Origin: Hemicentrotus pulcherrimus
Taxonomy: Eukaryota; Echinodermata; Echinoidea; Camarodonta; Strongylocentrotidae
NCBI GenBank assembly: GCA_003118195.1
Contig: BEXV01000036.1
Location: forward strand, 289,081 to 353,080
DNA length: 64,000 nt
Direction: 5' to 3'
Shown: piece by piece, positions 1 to 21,000 of the stretch
Position numbering within the stretch: the stretch's first letter is position 1
Layout: every line of letters begins with the position of its first letter
Program-made: the position numbers and the translations under genes
Notes under the pieces: generated by a model
What the model was told of the DNA's origin: nothing
Seen by the model: the letters and a program-made list of their open reading frames with translations, nothing else
Databases searched by the model: none

Positions 1-108
1 GGGGGGGGGGGGGGGGGGCGGGCATAGTCCCTTAAATTAAATTAGTGTTGCTTTGCATTAAACACTTTACAACACATCCTATCATCTAATCATCAGATTT
101 AGAAATAC

Positions 109-7831
<7,723 letters not shown>

Positions 7832-8514
7832 TTTTTATATATTCCAGGGAATGATCTTTCTGGGACCATAGACAAAAAATGCGCACGATCTTGCTTGTAA
7901 GATGTACTGGTCCTATGAATTATGTTTGGTTTGTCAAGGTTGGTTTGTTTTTCATGTTTGCAAACGTAGTCAGTGTGTAAACAAAGGCACGGTTTCCTAT
8001 AACACTCCTTGAATGTTGGAATTTATACTAAATGTATTACATAATATGTGATGGGAACGATAATAAAGTTACTCAGTTGCAAATTTTGTACCATTTCAGA
8101 GCTTTAACCATTATTTTCCTTTCCTTCACCATAATTATAGGCCTATTTTATTTTAAGTTTTGTTTTTTGTATTAAAGCACCTTATAGTTGCATTACAAAA
8201 TAGACACCTCTTTCTTGGGAAAGAGCAAGGTATGTCCCATGCGTTTACCAAGTATTACTGAATTTTGAACATAAATTGAAAAACAAAATATCCATTTATT
8301 TGATGTTAAATAATCTGGTTCATCCGATATTTCTCATCTCTCTAGTTACTATTTAAATCCCTCGCTCTCATTCAATTATTCTTCTTCGGACCAGTTCTAA
8401 GCATTTAAAAAGTTTAATAATATAATCGTCATAAATTTAAGTACATGTATAGGTAAATGTGTACCCTCTTTAAAAGCATTAGATCGAATTGTGCAAGGAG
8501 GAAGAGGAGGAGGA

Positions 8515-8689
8515 AAGAAAGAGAGAGAGAGTGACAGAGAGAGGGAGAGAGAGAGAGAGAATTCGGGAGGGGGATTTTCGTTTAGAAAAAAGGTGAAATA
8601 TCCCTCCTCATTACAGGTGTAAGTATCAAGAATGAGGGCTCATAAGTTCATAAAAATAAATAACCAACGCACGGGGGGGGGGGGGGGNC
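8515..8689. repeat. GA microsatellite and G-run with N
   Basis: (GA)n at about 8517-8560, then a run of 17 G ending in an N at 8688. The N marks an unresolved homopolymer. Confidence 0.85.
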
Positions 8690-8842
8690 TCCATGTGTAA
8701 TACAGGGTTGCTTTCTCTATTGGTGATGATATAAATTGAAAAAATAGGATTTTGTAGATATTTATAAAATATGAATAAAACATTTCTAATCACTAAAATC
8801 ACTCAACAGAGAATTTGTTGCAAACAAGACAACAGTACTATA

Positions 8843-9441
8843 CAGTGCGTCCCAGAAAAAACGAAACCGAGAATTATCGATGTTTTATCATGAATTAATC
8901 ACATTTATAATTGATAAATGAAACATATTTGGAAAGCTTAGATCCTCCTTTTTCATTTGATGCAACTCATAATGATGCACATTTCACGCATGAGTGATTA
9001 AAATGAATTTGAAGATAGGAAACCAAAAATTCATTTGGGGGACGGTATTTGAATTTCAAAGAGAAAATCACATTTCTAGAAAGTTGAGGTTCTCCCCTTT
9101 TATATGACACCTCAATCAGGAAAAATGAGCAAGGAATGACAATGTTCTTTTTGATTAAAGTAGTGCTTGCATTTCCATAATTTTATCAAACAAATTCGTT
9201 TTCACTGGGTGCCTGCCGTAGTCACAAACAGAGTTGACAAAAGACTTAACTCCATTTCGGTGACAATCAGCCATGCATGAATTCTTTCGTTTACGGCTGA
9301 TTGTCAACGAAATTGAGTTAAGTCTTTTGAAAGAAGAGGATCTAAGCTTTCCAAATATGTGTCATTTAGTAATTATAAATGTGAGTGAGATATGATAAAA
9401 CATTGATACTTCTCGGTTTCGTTTTTTTCTGGGACGCACTG
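8843..9441. mobile_element. Mariner-like MITE, TA target, 599 bp
   Basis: Terminal repeats cagtgcgtcccagaaaaaac... and ...ttttttctgggacgcactg are inverted copies flanked by TA on both sides, the target of Tc1/mariner elements. The pairing extends for more than 100 bp: tgttttatcat, cacatttataatt, catatttggaaagcttagatcct. Near the right arm is a nested hairpin (about 9238-9330) whose arms are aaaagacttaactc and gagttaagtctttt. No transposase frame. Confidence 0.88.
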
Positions 9442-12400
9442 TATATATATTTTATGTTAATGTTAAATTCTAATTCTTCTTGTAAAAGAAAAGAAGGATG
9501 GAGAGGTATTCTAATCAGGAGATTCCAAGCCATTTAGCAATGCCACTAGGATTTAAGCTGTAGAAGCGCACATTTCAATAGATAATGGTCAGGGATATTA
9601 AAAATGGCCTTAGGTAATAAAAACCAAACAATAATTGCAATCGTATTCCTTATTCTAGAAGTAACTTCACATAAATTTACTGAATATACAAAAGAAATCG
9701 CAAGACAGTGGAACTTATTTTAATATGAAAACATTTCTTTTTATTCATTGAATCATTTACAGATATTCTGTAGGGTCCCTCAGTTTCATTCTTTTCGAGG
9801 CTCCACAAAAATACAGTTAAAAAACATACATTTATACAGATATAACATCCATTTATACTCTGCTTTTTCTCTAGGAATATTACAAGTTTTATTTCCAAAA
9901 TTGAATCAACATTCTGAGCCATGACTTTCCTTGAAAAAACAACTACATTAAAAAAAAGATTAAAAAATAGAACTACTTACAGGTGTTCTTAGGGTCACTT
10001 AACTGAATGTACTTTATGCAGCAGTGGAAGTGTAAACCTCTATGCAACTACGGTATGGAGGAAACCGTTCTTAAAATATCCTACCTCCTTTAATCTATTC
10101 ATGCACTCAACAGTGAGATTAAAAAGGTAACTTAGAAAAAAAAAACCTTCAAGGGAGATTGCCATTGCAGTGTAAAATAGATATTACTGTATACTCTAGG
10201 GGGTAAAGAACACAACTCAACACGGTTGAAACTTTGTGTCTCAATATTACTGAAATGAATCTAATCATGTCTGTATTCTATTGATTAGATCGATTAGTTC
10301 TTCTTGCTAATTTAAAAAGCTTTGATAATGAGGGCACATCCAGACCTAGTATGTACTTGCTTTACAGAATACAAATCAAGGTTTGCACCAGAACTTTGCT
10401 ATACACAATATATATAAATAATGCACTTTATGTAAATTAAGAAAGCTGCTTGTAAGTTACATCTACGATAAAGGGAATTCTTTTCGTAACAAAAAATTAT
10501 TATCAAAAAAATGTGTTGTGCGAATAAAATTCAGTGTAAAATCATGATTAAATATTAAATATTAAAACCACAGTAATGGTCATTAAAACAGAGGACGTTG
10601 TTTGGGTTAATCACAATCAAAATGAGAATGTTTTTTTTATGTAAGATTCTTCATCTACAATAAGTCCTCTTTCCATACAAAATAAAAAATGAGAAATTGA
10701 AAGAGCCATAGCAACCTCCTTCTTCATAAGTTGAGAATAAGGTCAAATTAATGTAATCAGAGTTCATACTTTGTGTATTTTTACATTAGTATTTGATGAA
10801 GAATCAGATATAACTCTTGGGTTTATATGCATGACATGGCCACTTTTCTTATACAAATACAATTTTTTTTGCTAAAAAAATGAATTTGAATTTGAATATT
10901 TAGCAAGTAATATCTCTCTTGATGGTAAATTCCAAATAAATGACTAAAGAATGAGATGTATAATCACTGAATACTTGCTTCACTGCAGCCAAAGCCCTCC
11001 TTTATATGAAAAAAGGTATCAATAAGCATATTTTCAAACAATTTCTTGTCTCCTTTTTCTTTCAAGTATTCTGTGAGAGAATTGTGATATTTATTTCCCA
11101 ATAAATTGCTTCCGTCAAATAAGCTGAGCTTGTCTAGTATACCATCCTATATTCATGAGCTTAATAGTTACATGTAGATAATTATATCTATTATTTTACC
11201 CTTTTAAACTTTTCACTTTCTTTGCAGTACACTCGACTGAATCCTCCGGACTAGTTTACATTATTCATGCTATCCCTACAGAATGCTGGTTTCTATTTTC
11301 AATACTTTGGTTCAGTATGAAATATAAACTTTCACCAAGTTTATAACCTCGAAGGCAGCAAACATATCTTTTCACACCCCTGTTAAAAGTAGAGGTAACA
11401 ACACAATTTGATTTGGCAATTACATGTCTTGGATAGAAGATTACGCATCTTTTATAAGATACAGAATGAATTAAGAAAATATACACTCAAAGAAATGCGA
11501 TCTTCAAGTTAACACACTCATAATCAGATGATATTATAGAGAGGAAAAGAAAACCCCAAATTACCATTATGGTAATTAAGGCAACTGAATTGCAAATTGA
11601 CAGTATTGTTTCTGCTATGGACAGAGTAAATGTCAAGATTGACTGAAGAAAAGAAACAAATATAACACAATACAACATAGAATTCTTTTTGTTCTAGTTT
11701 GATCTAGTTTAAAAAAAGACATGAATGAAAAGATTAAAACAAAATGGGAAAACATAGAATTGCATAATTATGTAATTCCATACTAATAGAAGAGCACTGA
11801 AAGTTTGATAGAGTCAATAGATATTTCAGATCCATGAACAAAGAGCACCTTTGAGAAATCTTACACTGTACAAAGTGTATCATCCTAAATGAGTTTAATC
11901 ACACTTTCCTAAATATGGTCTTCTTAAGAGCTATTAGAATCGACTGTGTATGAGATATTAACTGACTTTATGAGGCAAATCCTCAATTAAACTATAAAAT
12001 AATGAAAGAACTATTCATATTAGGGGCAATAGTCAGAAAACAATCATGTCAATGAAATATCAGATCATTCAGTTCACTAATTCATGAACTGATAAAATTG
12101 CAAATTTGAAATATACAGAGATATAATGAAATAAACTGATGCAATCAAAATTGATTTAAGAACTTCAAAATAATTATCATCTACAAAGTACACAGTTTCT
12201 GCTTTCTTAAAAGTAGAACTATCACAAATGAATTTGGTATACATTAATAATGCATTAATTTGCTTTGCAGTAATATCTGGTAATTTGATAACACACTTTA
12301 ACAGCATTTGTAATAAACCAATTATATCATTTTTTAAGCCGTAAATATCTTTCTTGACTCAGGCACAATAAATAATGTCACAAAGTTTTGATAACCACAA

Positions 12401-12948
12401 CGATGAGATACAGGTACTTCTGCACAAATGTTAAAATGACTGCACGATGAACAAATTGTGACACAACAGGCAAACTGCCCCATGACATGGCACATGTAAT
12501 TCTCAACGGGACAACTCATAAGGTAATATCCCATGCACGCTTTATATCACAAACTTAAATCAATATTTCTTCAAGTACCATCGTCAAAACTCTTTCAGTC
12601 TGACTTGAAGAATATATCGTCGGCCATTGGACCAAACTGACCCGAGCTCAAACATTGAAGTCAGCTTGGTCTAATCAAGGTCATCCACACTACATCCTCA
12701 TGTATACAATTAAAAGGCAAGCTTCTTTATCAACGTAAGACAAATGAAACAAGAAATCCATGGTTGACCATTCCACTGTCATGTCCTTCAAAAGATTTCC
12801 AACGCTAAAAAGACGCCCATCAACCATCCATCGACATCATCTATTCAAAACATCATCCTCACAAAGGCTAACATCAACGGGATATTCCATCATCTCTTAA
12901 AAATATATATATATTGCAACAAGACCACGTTTAAGATTGTCCTGAATG

Positions 12949-13059
12949 TCATACGGTATGATTAGATTCACTGTCAATCATGAGCTGTTCCACATGCTCA
13001 AACTTCTCCGCTAGCTTGTACTTCAGACCAAACTCGTCCTTCTGTAACGATTCAGAAAT
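12949..13059 (-). CDS. Plexin exon P26 (C-terminus, TGA stop)
   Basis: 111 nt including the stop (12949-12951). Encodes [20 protein letters not shown], then EQLM, the final helix of the plexin GAP domain (L-x-Y-K-L-x-Q-V...L-M). It ends SNHTV, not the VTDL PDZ ligand of B-type plexins. Confidence 0.95.
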   Translation of the reverse strand: MSESLQKDEFGLKYKLAEKFEHVEQLMIDSESNHTV

Positions 13060-14733
13060 CTGCAAAAGAAGAAATGGAAGCGGGATTACCAACATGTACA
13101 TTTGTACCTTATGAATAACATCTAGGCAAAAAGAGATTTGAAAAATAAACTTTTAAAGTACTACATGTCTTACAAAGAGTTGATATCATTCAAAACTTAT
13201 TTGCCACAACTATGTACATAAGAGATAGGAGACTGCAAACTTGCGATTGATTTGGATCAATCGCAACTCTATGTAAGAGACTGGACTCTATATTTACATA
13301 CAGGTACAGTCTTACTTTTCAAAAGAATTCTCAAAATAATGCAATTCAAAAGCAACAAAATTAGGTAGGTAATTGTCGAACGAAATACTGAGGTATTCCT
13401 GAACTTATTCTACTTTTTACAAAGATATTAGCCATTGATACTTTGGTCAGATATAAGAAAAAGACACTTTTGCTGCTGGTCTGTCAAGAAATTGAGGATT
13501 TGGTTACCATTAGAAAGAGCAATCTTCACTGGAACATGTCTTACAATCCTACAAAGAATGATTTGAGTTTGACTTACTTGTTCACCGTACTTCTTAGCAT
13601 AGGTGTGATAGAGCTCATTGAGAGCCGATAGCGTGTGAAAGTCATACTGGTGACCGTTGGAATGCTCGGCTAGCACAGCGTTCATGTCCTGATCGCTGAT
13701 TGGTGGCATGTTCTTGATGTCGTCATAGTACCTGACAGACAGATAGACACAGACAGACATATCAACAGACATCAAAATCAAGTATATCACAGAGTATAAA
13801 TCAAGAGAGCTTGTTTATTCATTTATTTAATTATTCATAAATTCAAGACGGTTTTTATTATTCACAGCCAGATGACTGAAATGCAGATTCTTTTACAATC
13901 ACAATAGATCAAATAGACATATAAGTTAAAAAAATTACATTACTATCATAGAAAATACAACACTTTGGACAGATGACATAATTCAAGGCATCAATAATGG
14001 TTTATCATGATAAGATGCATGTAGTAGGCATAAGGGTCCACAAAATGATGTGGAAAAGAAAAAAAGAGGGAGGGAAGAAAAATGACAAACTGCATTTTTT
14101 CTACCAAAAAATATAATTAACATACACTGTATAAATGTGGTGAATACAATGTTAAATATTGCAGCATTCAATTAGCTACCAGCGACAACAATACAATGAC
14201 CTTAAATTCGACTGAATATGGACAGTTTCAGTATTTGATGTTATATTTGAAAAGAAAATATGCCGTTCAAAATACATCTTGTTCTAAACAAAAATGGGAG
14301 CAAATTACAAGACAATTCAAATTTCCTGCTATTCTCAATGAAAACATAATAAAGTCAAAGCTGTCTATAGCGACCGCCCAAGGGAAACACAAAAAGTAGT
14401 CTTTCTAGACAGGTGATCACTAAAGCAGGTTTGACTGTATAGTATAAGACCATAATATGTCTCTTGGTACATCTACAATGTTTTAGAGATACATACCTTG
14501 CCACCCACTCCTTGTACTTGGGGATATCCTTGGCATAGAGTAGCTTACTAGAGGGTGAGTCTTTGGTGAGTTGATGTTCGGATACAGAGCAGGCGTCCAT
14601 CAGGCACTGCCCGACGATGGACAGGCAGGCATCTACCGTGTCGGATTTGTAGATGTCAAAGATGTGGTGAGGGTTCTTGATCAGGTTCACCCAGAAACGT
14701 AGAGGAAGGCTGTATGTATGGTACACAAAGAGA

Positions 14734-14773
<40 letters not shown>

Positions 14774-17700
14774 AAGGAGTGAGAGAAGGGGGAAATTTAA
14801 ACGTTATAAAGACAATTTTAAAGGGTGATAGAAACATTTTTGTATGATTACACATTATAACATTGCTTTCTTCAATGTTGTACAGTGATAAGAAATTTGC
14901 CATGAAGATTTCAAGCATTATCTTTTAAATAATTGTAGAAACAAAGTGGATATGAGATGTTCCTAAAAAATGGTTCAAGAGAGGTACTGCATGTGTATGT
15001 ATGTAATTTGATTTGTACAAATATGATTATTTACTTCTGGGGACTGACTTTTGACGTCACCAACTGAAAGACGCTACTCATTTTCAAACCGGGGTTTGCC
15101 AGAGTCAATTTGTAGACAAAGACAGAGAGCTGACCATGCAATTGAACATATCACTAGACCAACTCACATCTCCTTATCTCAGCTGGTTACCTTTTTATAT
15201 ATTACTGGCCAATATACAAATTTGCTCTTTGGCTTTTGAATTAACTCTAGGCACTTGAAGAGACTCTAGGTCTTTCTTTATCAGCTCGAGATTGCCAAAT
15301 AGCCTGCTATTTCTGATTTGGGAAATATTCCCGAAGTTACCAATCGCGTCTTCATCAGCTCGAGACTCGGCCTCGAAAATTGAAACTCGAGGTCGAGGAA
15401 ATTAGCTCGAGATATTTTGCTCAGCGTTCGCACATAGTGCGAGTCTTCGGGCTTGTGAAGATGCATGGGACAAAATAGCGGGATAGCCCAAGATATCTTA
15501 GGGTGATTATCTCGACCAAATATCCCGCTAATTGCAACTTCGGGCTGATGAAAATGCAAATTAAGTGGATAATTTGTGATCGAGATAGTTAAAATAGCGG
15601 GATATTTGGCAATCTGGAGCTGATGAGGACTGGCCTTCTGTTAACATTATCACTCCACACCACAAAGTGTAGGCCAGGGATAGAGATTCATTAGCACTGC
15701 CCCTCATCACCACCACCTCCATTCTGTTTCTATGACAGCCACATTATCTTACCTATTGCTCTTCCATGAATGGACCACCTCTGGGTTGGTGATTCCATGC
15801 TGCTTTGCTTGGTCTTCAAAGAAATCAAACAGGTACTTAATGGCACGTGGGAGGGTGTTGCTACGGTAATTCACGCTGAATATCGTCTCAAACAGATCAT
15901 CTACAAACTTCTGTAACGTGACCTAAGAGAGAGAGAGAGAGAGAGGAAAAGCATGGATTGGAAAAATTAAGAACACTGTATTACATAAATCTTCACTTTA
16001 TCAAAGCTTAGCATAACTCAAGTTCAGGTTCAGAACAAACTTATAACACTTAGCATCCATTTACCAAGGCACATTTAATTGGACAGTACTGAAAATAGTG
16101 GAGTATGAGCATAATTTTGTGACCTACTTCTATCTAGTATTAACATAAAATCAGTTGGCTAATAATAATGAGCACTTAACAGAGGGTTATTTCGAATTTT
16201 ATAATAAGACTGCTATTTGGGATCAAATGGCCAATGTAGCACCAAAAACACAGTGTAAAGAGTTACAGCAGTTGGTCATGAGTGATAATATTAAATGATT
16301 CCATGATGAAAGATTCTAATAAGCTGCTGTGACTTTGTTACCTTTGTTGTGAGTAATCTTGGTAGATATATTTCAGCCATCATCTTGTGGTCCTTTTCGT
16401 TTCCTTTCATGTTATCATGATCACTCTGTTTGACTAGATGCCACAGCTTCAAGCCGTTCTCTACGTCTGATGAACCTAGCATGGGGGTGGTTGATCGGCA
16501 GGGACTCGCAGCTATAGAAGAAAATAAAAAAAAAAAAAAATTAAAGTCAACTTATAATTAATAATTTCCTGCTTATTTTTTTCTCATGACATGAAACTAC
16601 TTCAAAAATAGTTAACATTACAAATTTCAAATGTAAACGTCACAAAGTGCACATCAAGATATGAGGAAAAGTAATTTGGGTCTCAGGAATGAGAGAAAAC
16701 AATCAATATTGACAGTTTAGTCGCCGCAACTTTCTTTTGCTTCTCACTCAACTATTCAACATATTCTTACTCAATGATTGAACATATATATCATTTCTGT
16801 CAAACTCATTAGGGTTGATATCATTAATTTGAAATTGTAATACTCAATATGAACTCCATTTAATTCTTTGAGAATGATATTTTGTGTGATTACTAGAACT
16901 CAAGACTTCTGATGAAATATTGCATACCATGGATCACAATTTGTTTTCCCAACAATCAATATTAAAAAATACATATATACAAGAAGAAGATAGAAAGCAT
17001 ACATCGTGATGCAGTGATAATGAAATTAAAACAGCTGTATGTAGAGCACAGAACAAAGAAATGAAAGTTAAGATCAGTTCACCATTTAAAATCAAATATA
17101 CAAAGCACGTAATACAAATAAGATTACAAAATAAATGGTTAGGATGCCCATAAAAGTCAAGGCTTGTTGAAACGTAGCACCCACTACATATACAAGAAAA
17201 AAAAAATCAACTTACTATATCTGCCTGTTGTAGGTGATGTGAAGGCAGACATGGTAAACCCTTGCTTTGGTACTAAAGCTATTGTATCTCCATCTCGCAC
17301 CTGCCATAATACAAACATGATAATATTATATCAATAACTTTTATTTTATTTGCAGTACCTGTAACCCAGGGACATACAGCAATGAGTTATTGCTATTTTT
17401 AATAATTCAAAACAATTCAATTCAGTTCAATTTTGGTTTTATTCTTTACAAAAAAAAAGTGAACAGCAACATTTTGGACACTCATATAGTCATATTTACA
17501 GTAAAATACTAAGAATGAAAGAAATAAGGTTATAAAATGTTCATTGGCATAATTCAAGTAGTTCAATAATAGCTAAAAAGAAGAATGTGACTTTATGAAT
17601 TAGAAATATAATTAATATTAAACAGCAATCCTTATATTAAATTGAATTGGATAGACGTTTATATGCATTTTTACAGAAAGTCAACCTTACAGTTGACGAA

Positions 17701-17996
17701 TCTCTAGAATGAGGCACAGTGATTATATAATGCTCTTACCTGTTCATCTGAGAGCATTGTTAATCTCTTCCAGTCTCCATCCACAGCACCATTGTCTTCT
17801 GGTAGAATCTTCCTCCCTGATAGACCACATCTCCATTCTATACAGAGGTGAGACAGAGACAGAGAGACAGTGAGGATGGGAGAGAGAAAAAAAGAGATAA
17901 GTACACATACAGACAGGCAGAAAAGAGAGAGAGAGAGAGAGAGTAAGGGAGAGGGCGTAAGTGGAAAAAGAGAAAGAGAGTAAAGGAGAGAGGTAG

Positions 17997-18044
<48 letters not shown>

Positions 18045-21000
18045 AAACATGAAAGAACACATCTACGAAGATACCTTTACAATCCATCGGAATATCATTC
18101 ACAATAGTTATACAAAAGAATAAAATAATGTGCCTTGCATAGCACAAGCAAAGCAGTCCAAACTACTCAAAATTTAAACTGAAATAATAACTTTATAGAG
18201 AAAAACTTGAGAAAATAAATGTAAGAAGGAATAAGCTTTTTTGAAGGATGAGATACATGTCAAAGATGAGGTCATTTGGAGAGATGACCTCGATCTTTTG
18301 TACCGTGATGAAACATGTAATCTTTGGTCAAATACCTGTCATACATGGGCATGCCACAAGGTTAGTCAACATGCATAGGGCAGACATGCAGTTGTACAAG
18401 ACATGCTCTGGCGACACTTGCTCCGCGGTCAATACACTCAAATCGTTTCCTGACTTAACCCCTGGACTAACCAGCTAACCTTATCCTAAACCTAATAAGA
18501 TACAAAACCAATTGCAACACCAACCCTAACCCTCTATCTTTGAAAGGAATAAAGCCTGGAGCAAATATCGTTGGAGCACAAGTCGCAGCACCCAGACATG
18601 CACCTTACCTAGATTTTGGAAATTTTTGCAAGGTCTGTGACTGAAAGGAGGCGCCTTGTTGATGGCGTATATATTCCTGTGTTTGGTATGTGACACAGCG
18701 TCCCAGTCAACGCCTCTCACCAAAGCTAGACAGGGGGGAGAAATAGGGTTAGGGTTAGGTTAGTATGGAACTTACCCAAGGTCTGGTCTTCTCTTCATGG
18801 TCCGTCTGTCAGTTGGTAGAGTCAGTTAGTCATGAAAATGAGAACCTAAATCGCCTGTCAGAGTCAGTTTAGTGGTCAATCCATGAGTCATGTCATAGAA
18901 TATACGAGGGTGTGGGTATGGGTTAGTACACGATCTAACATGCGTCAACTCAAAATGCTCAGTCCTCTACTTCCGATTATCTGGGCCCGTATTCAGTAAC
19001 CTGCATGCCTGAGTTTTCAGAATGAAATCTGAGCAATTCAGCTTATTCTTATTTGTGGCACCTCCCTAGGAACTAGGCCCATGCACATGCACACAATAGT
19101 ACCATAGGTGTTCAAACAATACAACAAACAACCTTCCTCTTTAGGCAATACTTGGGCATGACTAAAACATGGACAGCCAAACAGTTATGAGAGGCCAACA
19201 TATGGTATTATTTGAAAATCTGTGATGCTATCACATGTATGACCATGTGCATCTTATACAGGTATATATATATATATACCACAGAAATCTAAGCTTATAT
19301 TTGTTTAAATGAAATGCCTGATTGATTTTAGGCAAGGAGTCTGCTGAATACGGGCCCTGAACAATAAACTCCATGATCTATACAAGAGAAAAACCTGTCC
19401 ATTCATGGGGTCTGTTCATGATGATGAGCTGAACACCTACCTTGCAACTGATCCTCCTTTTTGGGGTCCAATAAATTTGTGGATACTTCCAAAATTCAGA
19501 ACATGACCATTATGATTCAGTCCATTAATCTAAATCTAGCTTCATGCGCATTCCGAGGTTACAAGCATTTGGACCAACTTACCTAGATCTAGTTCCTCTT
19601 TGGGTGGTCTATGACTGTAGGGTGTGGTCCTATAGATGGAGTCTAAGATCTTCTCTTTGACCTGGGAGATGGAGTCACACGTGTGAACTTTGACCTGCTG
19701 TGGGTCAGCGTCCTTGTCAAGGCCCATAGCATAGATGGTCTAAAAAACAAACAAGGTAGGCAAAATTAACTAATTTTAGTCAAAGAAAATTTGAAGACAT
19801 AGTCCACTACAGATGCTAATGCTCCAATATATTAGTATGTAATTAGTATCTTATGACCCCCCNTTATGATGCCATGTTTTCTTCTCTCATAGATGTAGCT
19901 ATATACTCATTCCTTTACTTATTAAGAACGATGTCTACCTGTCATCACTTCTCAAAGGTGATGCTTCACTTACCAGTGTTTTATTTTCAATGGTTTGCCT
20001 GATAATCTTGACCTCGCTAAGACCGTATCTAGCCTCTCCTGTGATGGAATCTATTGGTCCCATCTCCACCTGCTGTTTGATACCGTAGAAGAGCGTGAAG
20101 AGAGGCTCTCCGGCACTGTCCACCAGGAAGTTATACAACAGGAAGGAAAGCCAGTTGCTAACCATCTTCTCTGCTACAGACTCATTACTGAAAAGAAGAA
20201 AAGTAATCATATAAGCCTCACTGAAGGAACAGATATTAAAGGGAGTGTAGCTTGGCATATACGGTTAGCGCCATCTTCGTCTTCTTTTGGACAACTGCAC
20301 AGATGGACTTGATTAACCGTAGTCAGCGACTTAATCTCTACATGGTCAGTTCTCCTCACGCTTCGGCTTCATGTATGTTGCATGCACATGATCTATATTT
20401 GGTAACCTCACAATAACTGTATCGGGTGATGAAGATGATAATGATGGCTTCTATATAGCAGTGGTGTCTGCCGCTGATAGGTTCTCATGGCGCTTGGGGA
20501 TAACTATATAGATCATTTATGAAATCCTGAATTTTTCTTAATGTCCTCCTTTAAGTTTCAACTTTTTCACTTTGTCTATGTACATGACATTCCTACATTT
20601 TACATTGGAAAAAAAGTGTCTGTCTCCACTTTTGCTCATGTTCAATTTAATTTTCATTTCCCCCCCATTCTTCTTATAATATTTCTTTCAAGATATCACC
20701 CTACCTTCTCATGAGTAGCCTCGCTCTGTCTTTCTCTAGATGTTTCTCTATAAGTCTTTCCAGTAAGACCTTCATGATGTCAGTAGCGTAGTCCATCTTA
20801 GATTGAAGTACCACCATAAGAAGGGATGCTACAGCACTCACATCCCTCAGGTTAAAGGTCCGCTGCTCTTCCAGGGTTTGTATTAGGCACAGGAGGAATG
20901 TCTTGTTATCTATCAGCTGACCAAACATCTGTAAACCGCGCTCAGAGTTGGTCTTACGATCTCTGGGAAGCTGAAACATTGAGAGAAAACATTCGTCAAA

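Larger units (their letters stand above)
7832..12948. other. Intergenic region / probable plexin 3' UTR
   Basis: About 5.1 kb between the plexin stop and the esterase start. No coding sequence is supported. The stretch 9442-12948 is AT-rich, almost free of repeats, and directly follows the plexin stop. The first canonical AATAAA on the minus strand is near 11088-11093 and another is near 9738, so a long 3' UTR is plausible. Immediately above the esterase ATG is TATATAAA (about 7836-7843, minus strand). Confidence 0.5.

Noticed and set aside
1..18. G-run at the window start as a G-quadruplex or telomere
   Set aside because: Similar G/C-runs next to N elsewhere (8671-8688, 19858-19863, 46486-46502) suggest a sequencing or assembly homopolymer artefact.
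18768..18800. Possible third RBD exon remnant ending RRPDLG at a GGTAAGT
   Set aside because: Only the last few residues resemble P19 and the frame upstream does not align; a donor-like site alone is not enough.
19995..20312. 105-aa plus-strand open frame
   Set aside because: Antisense shadow of plexin exon P18.
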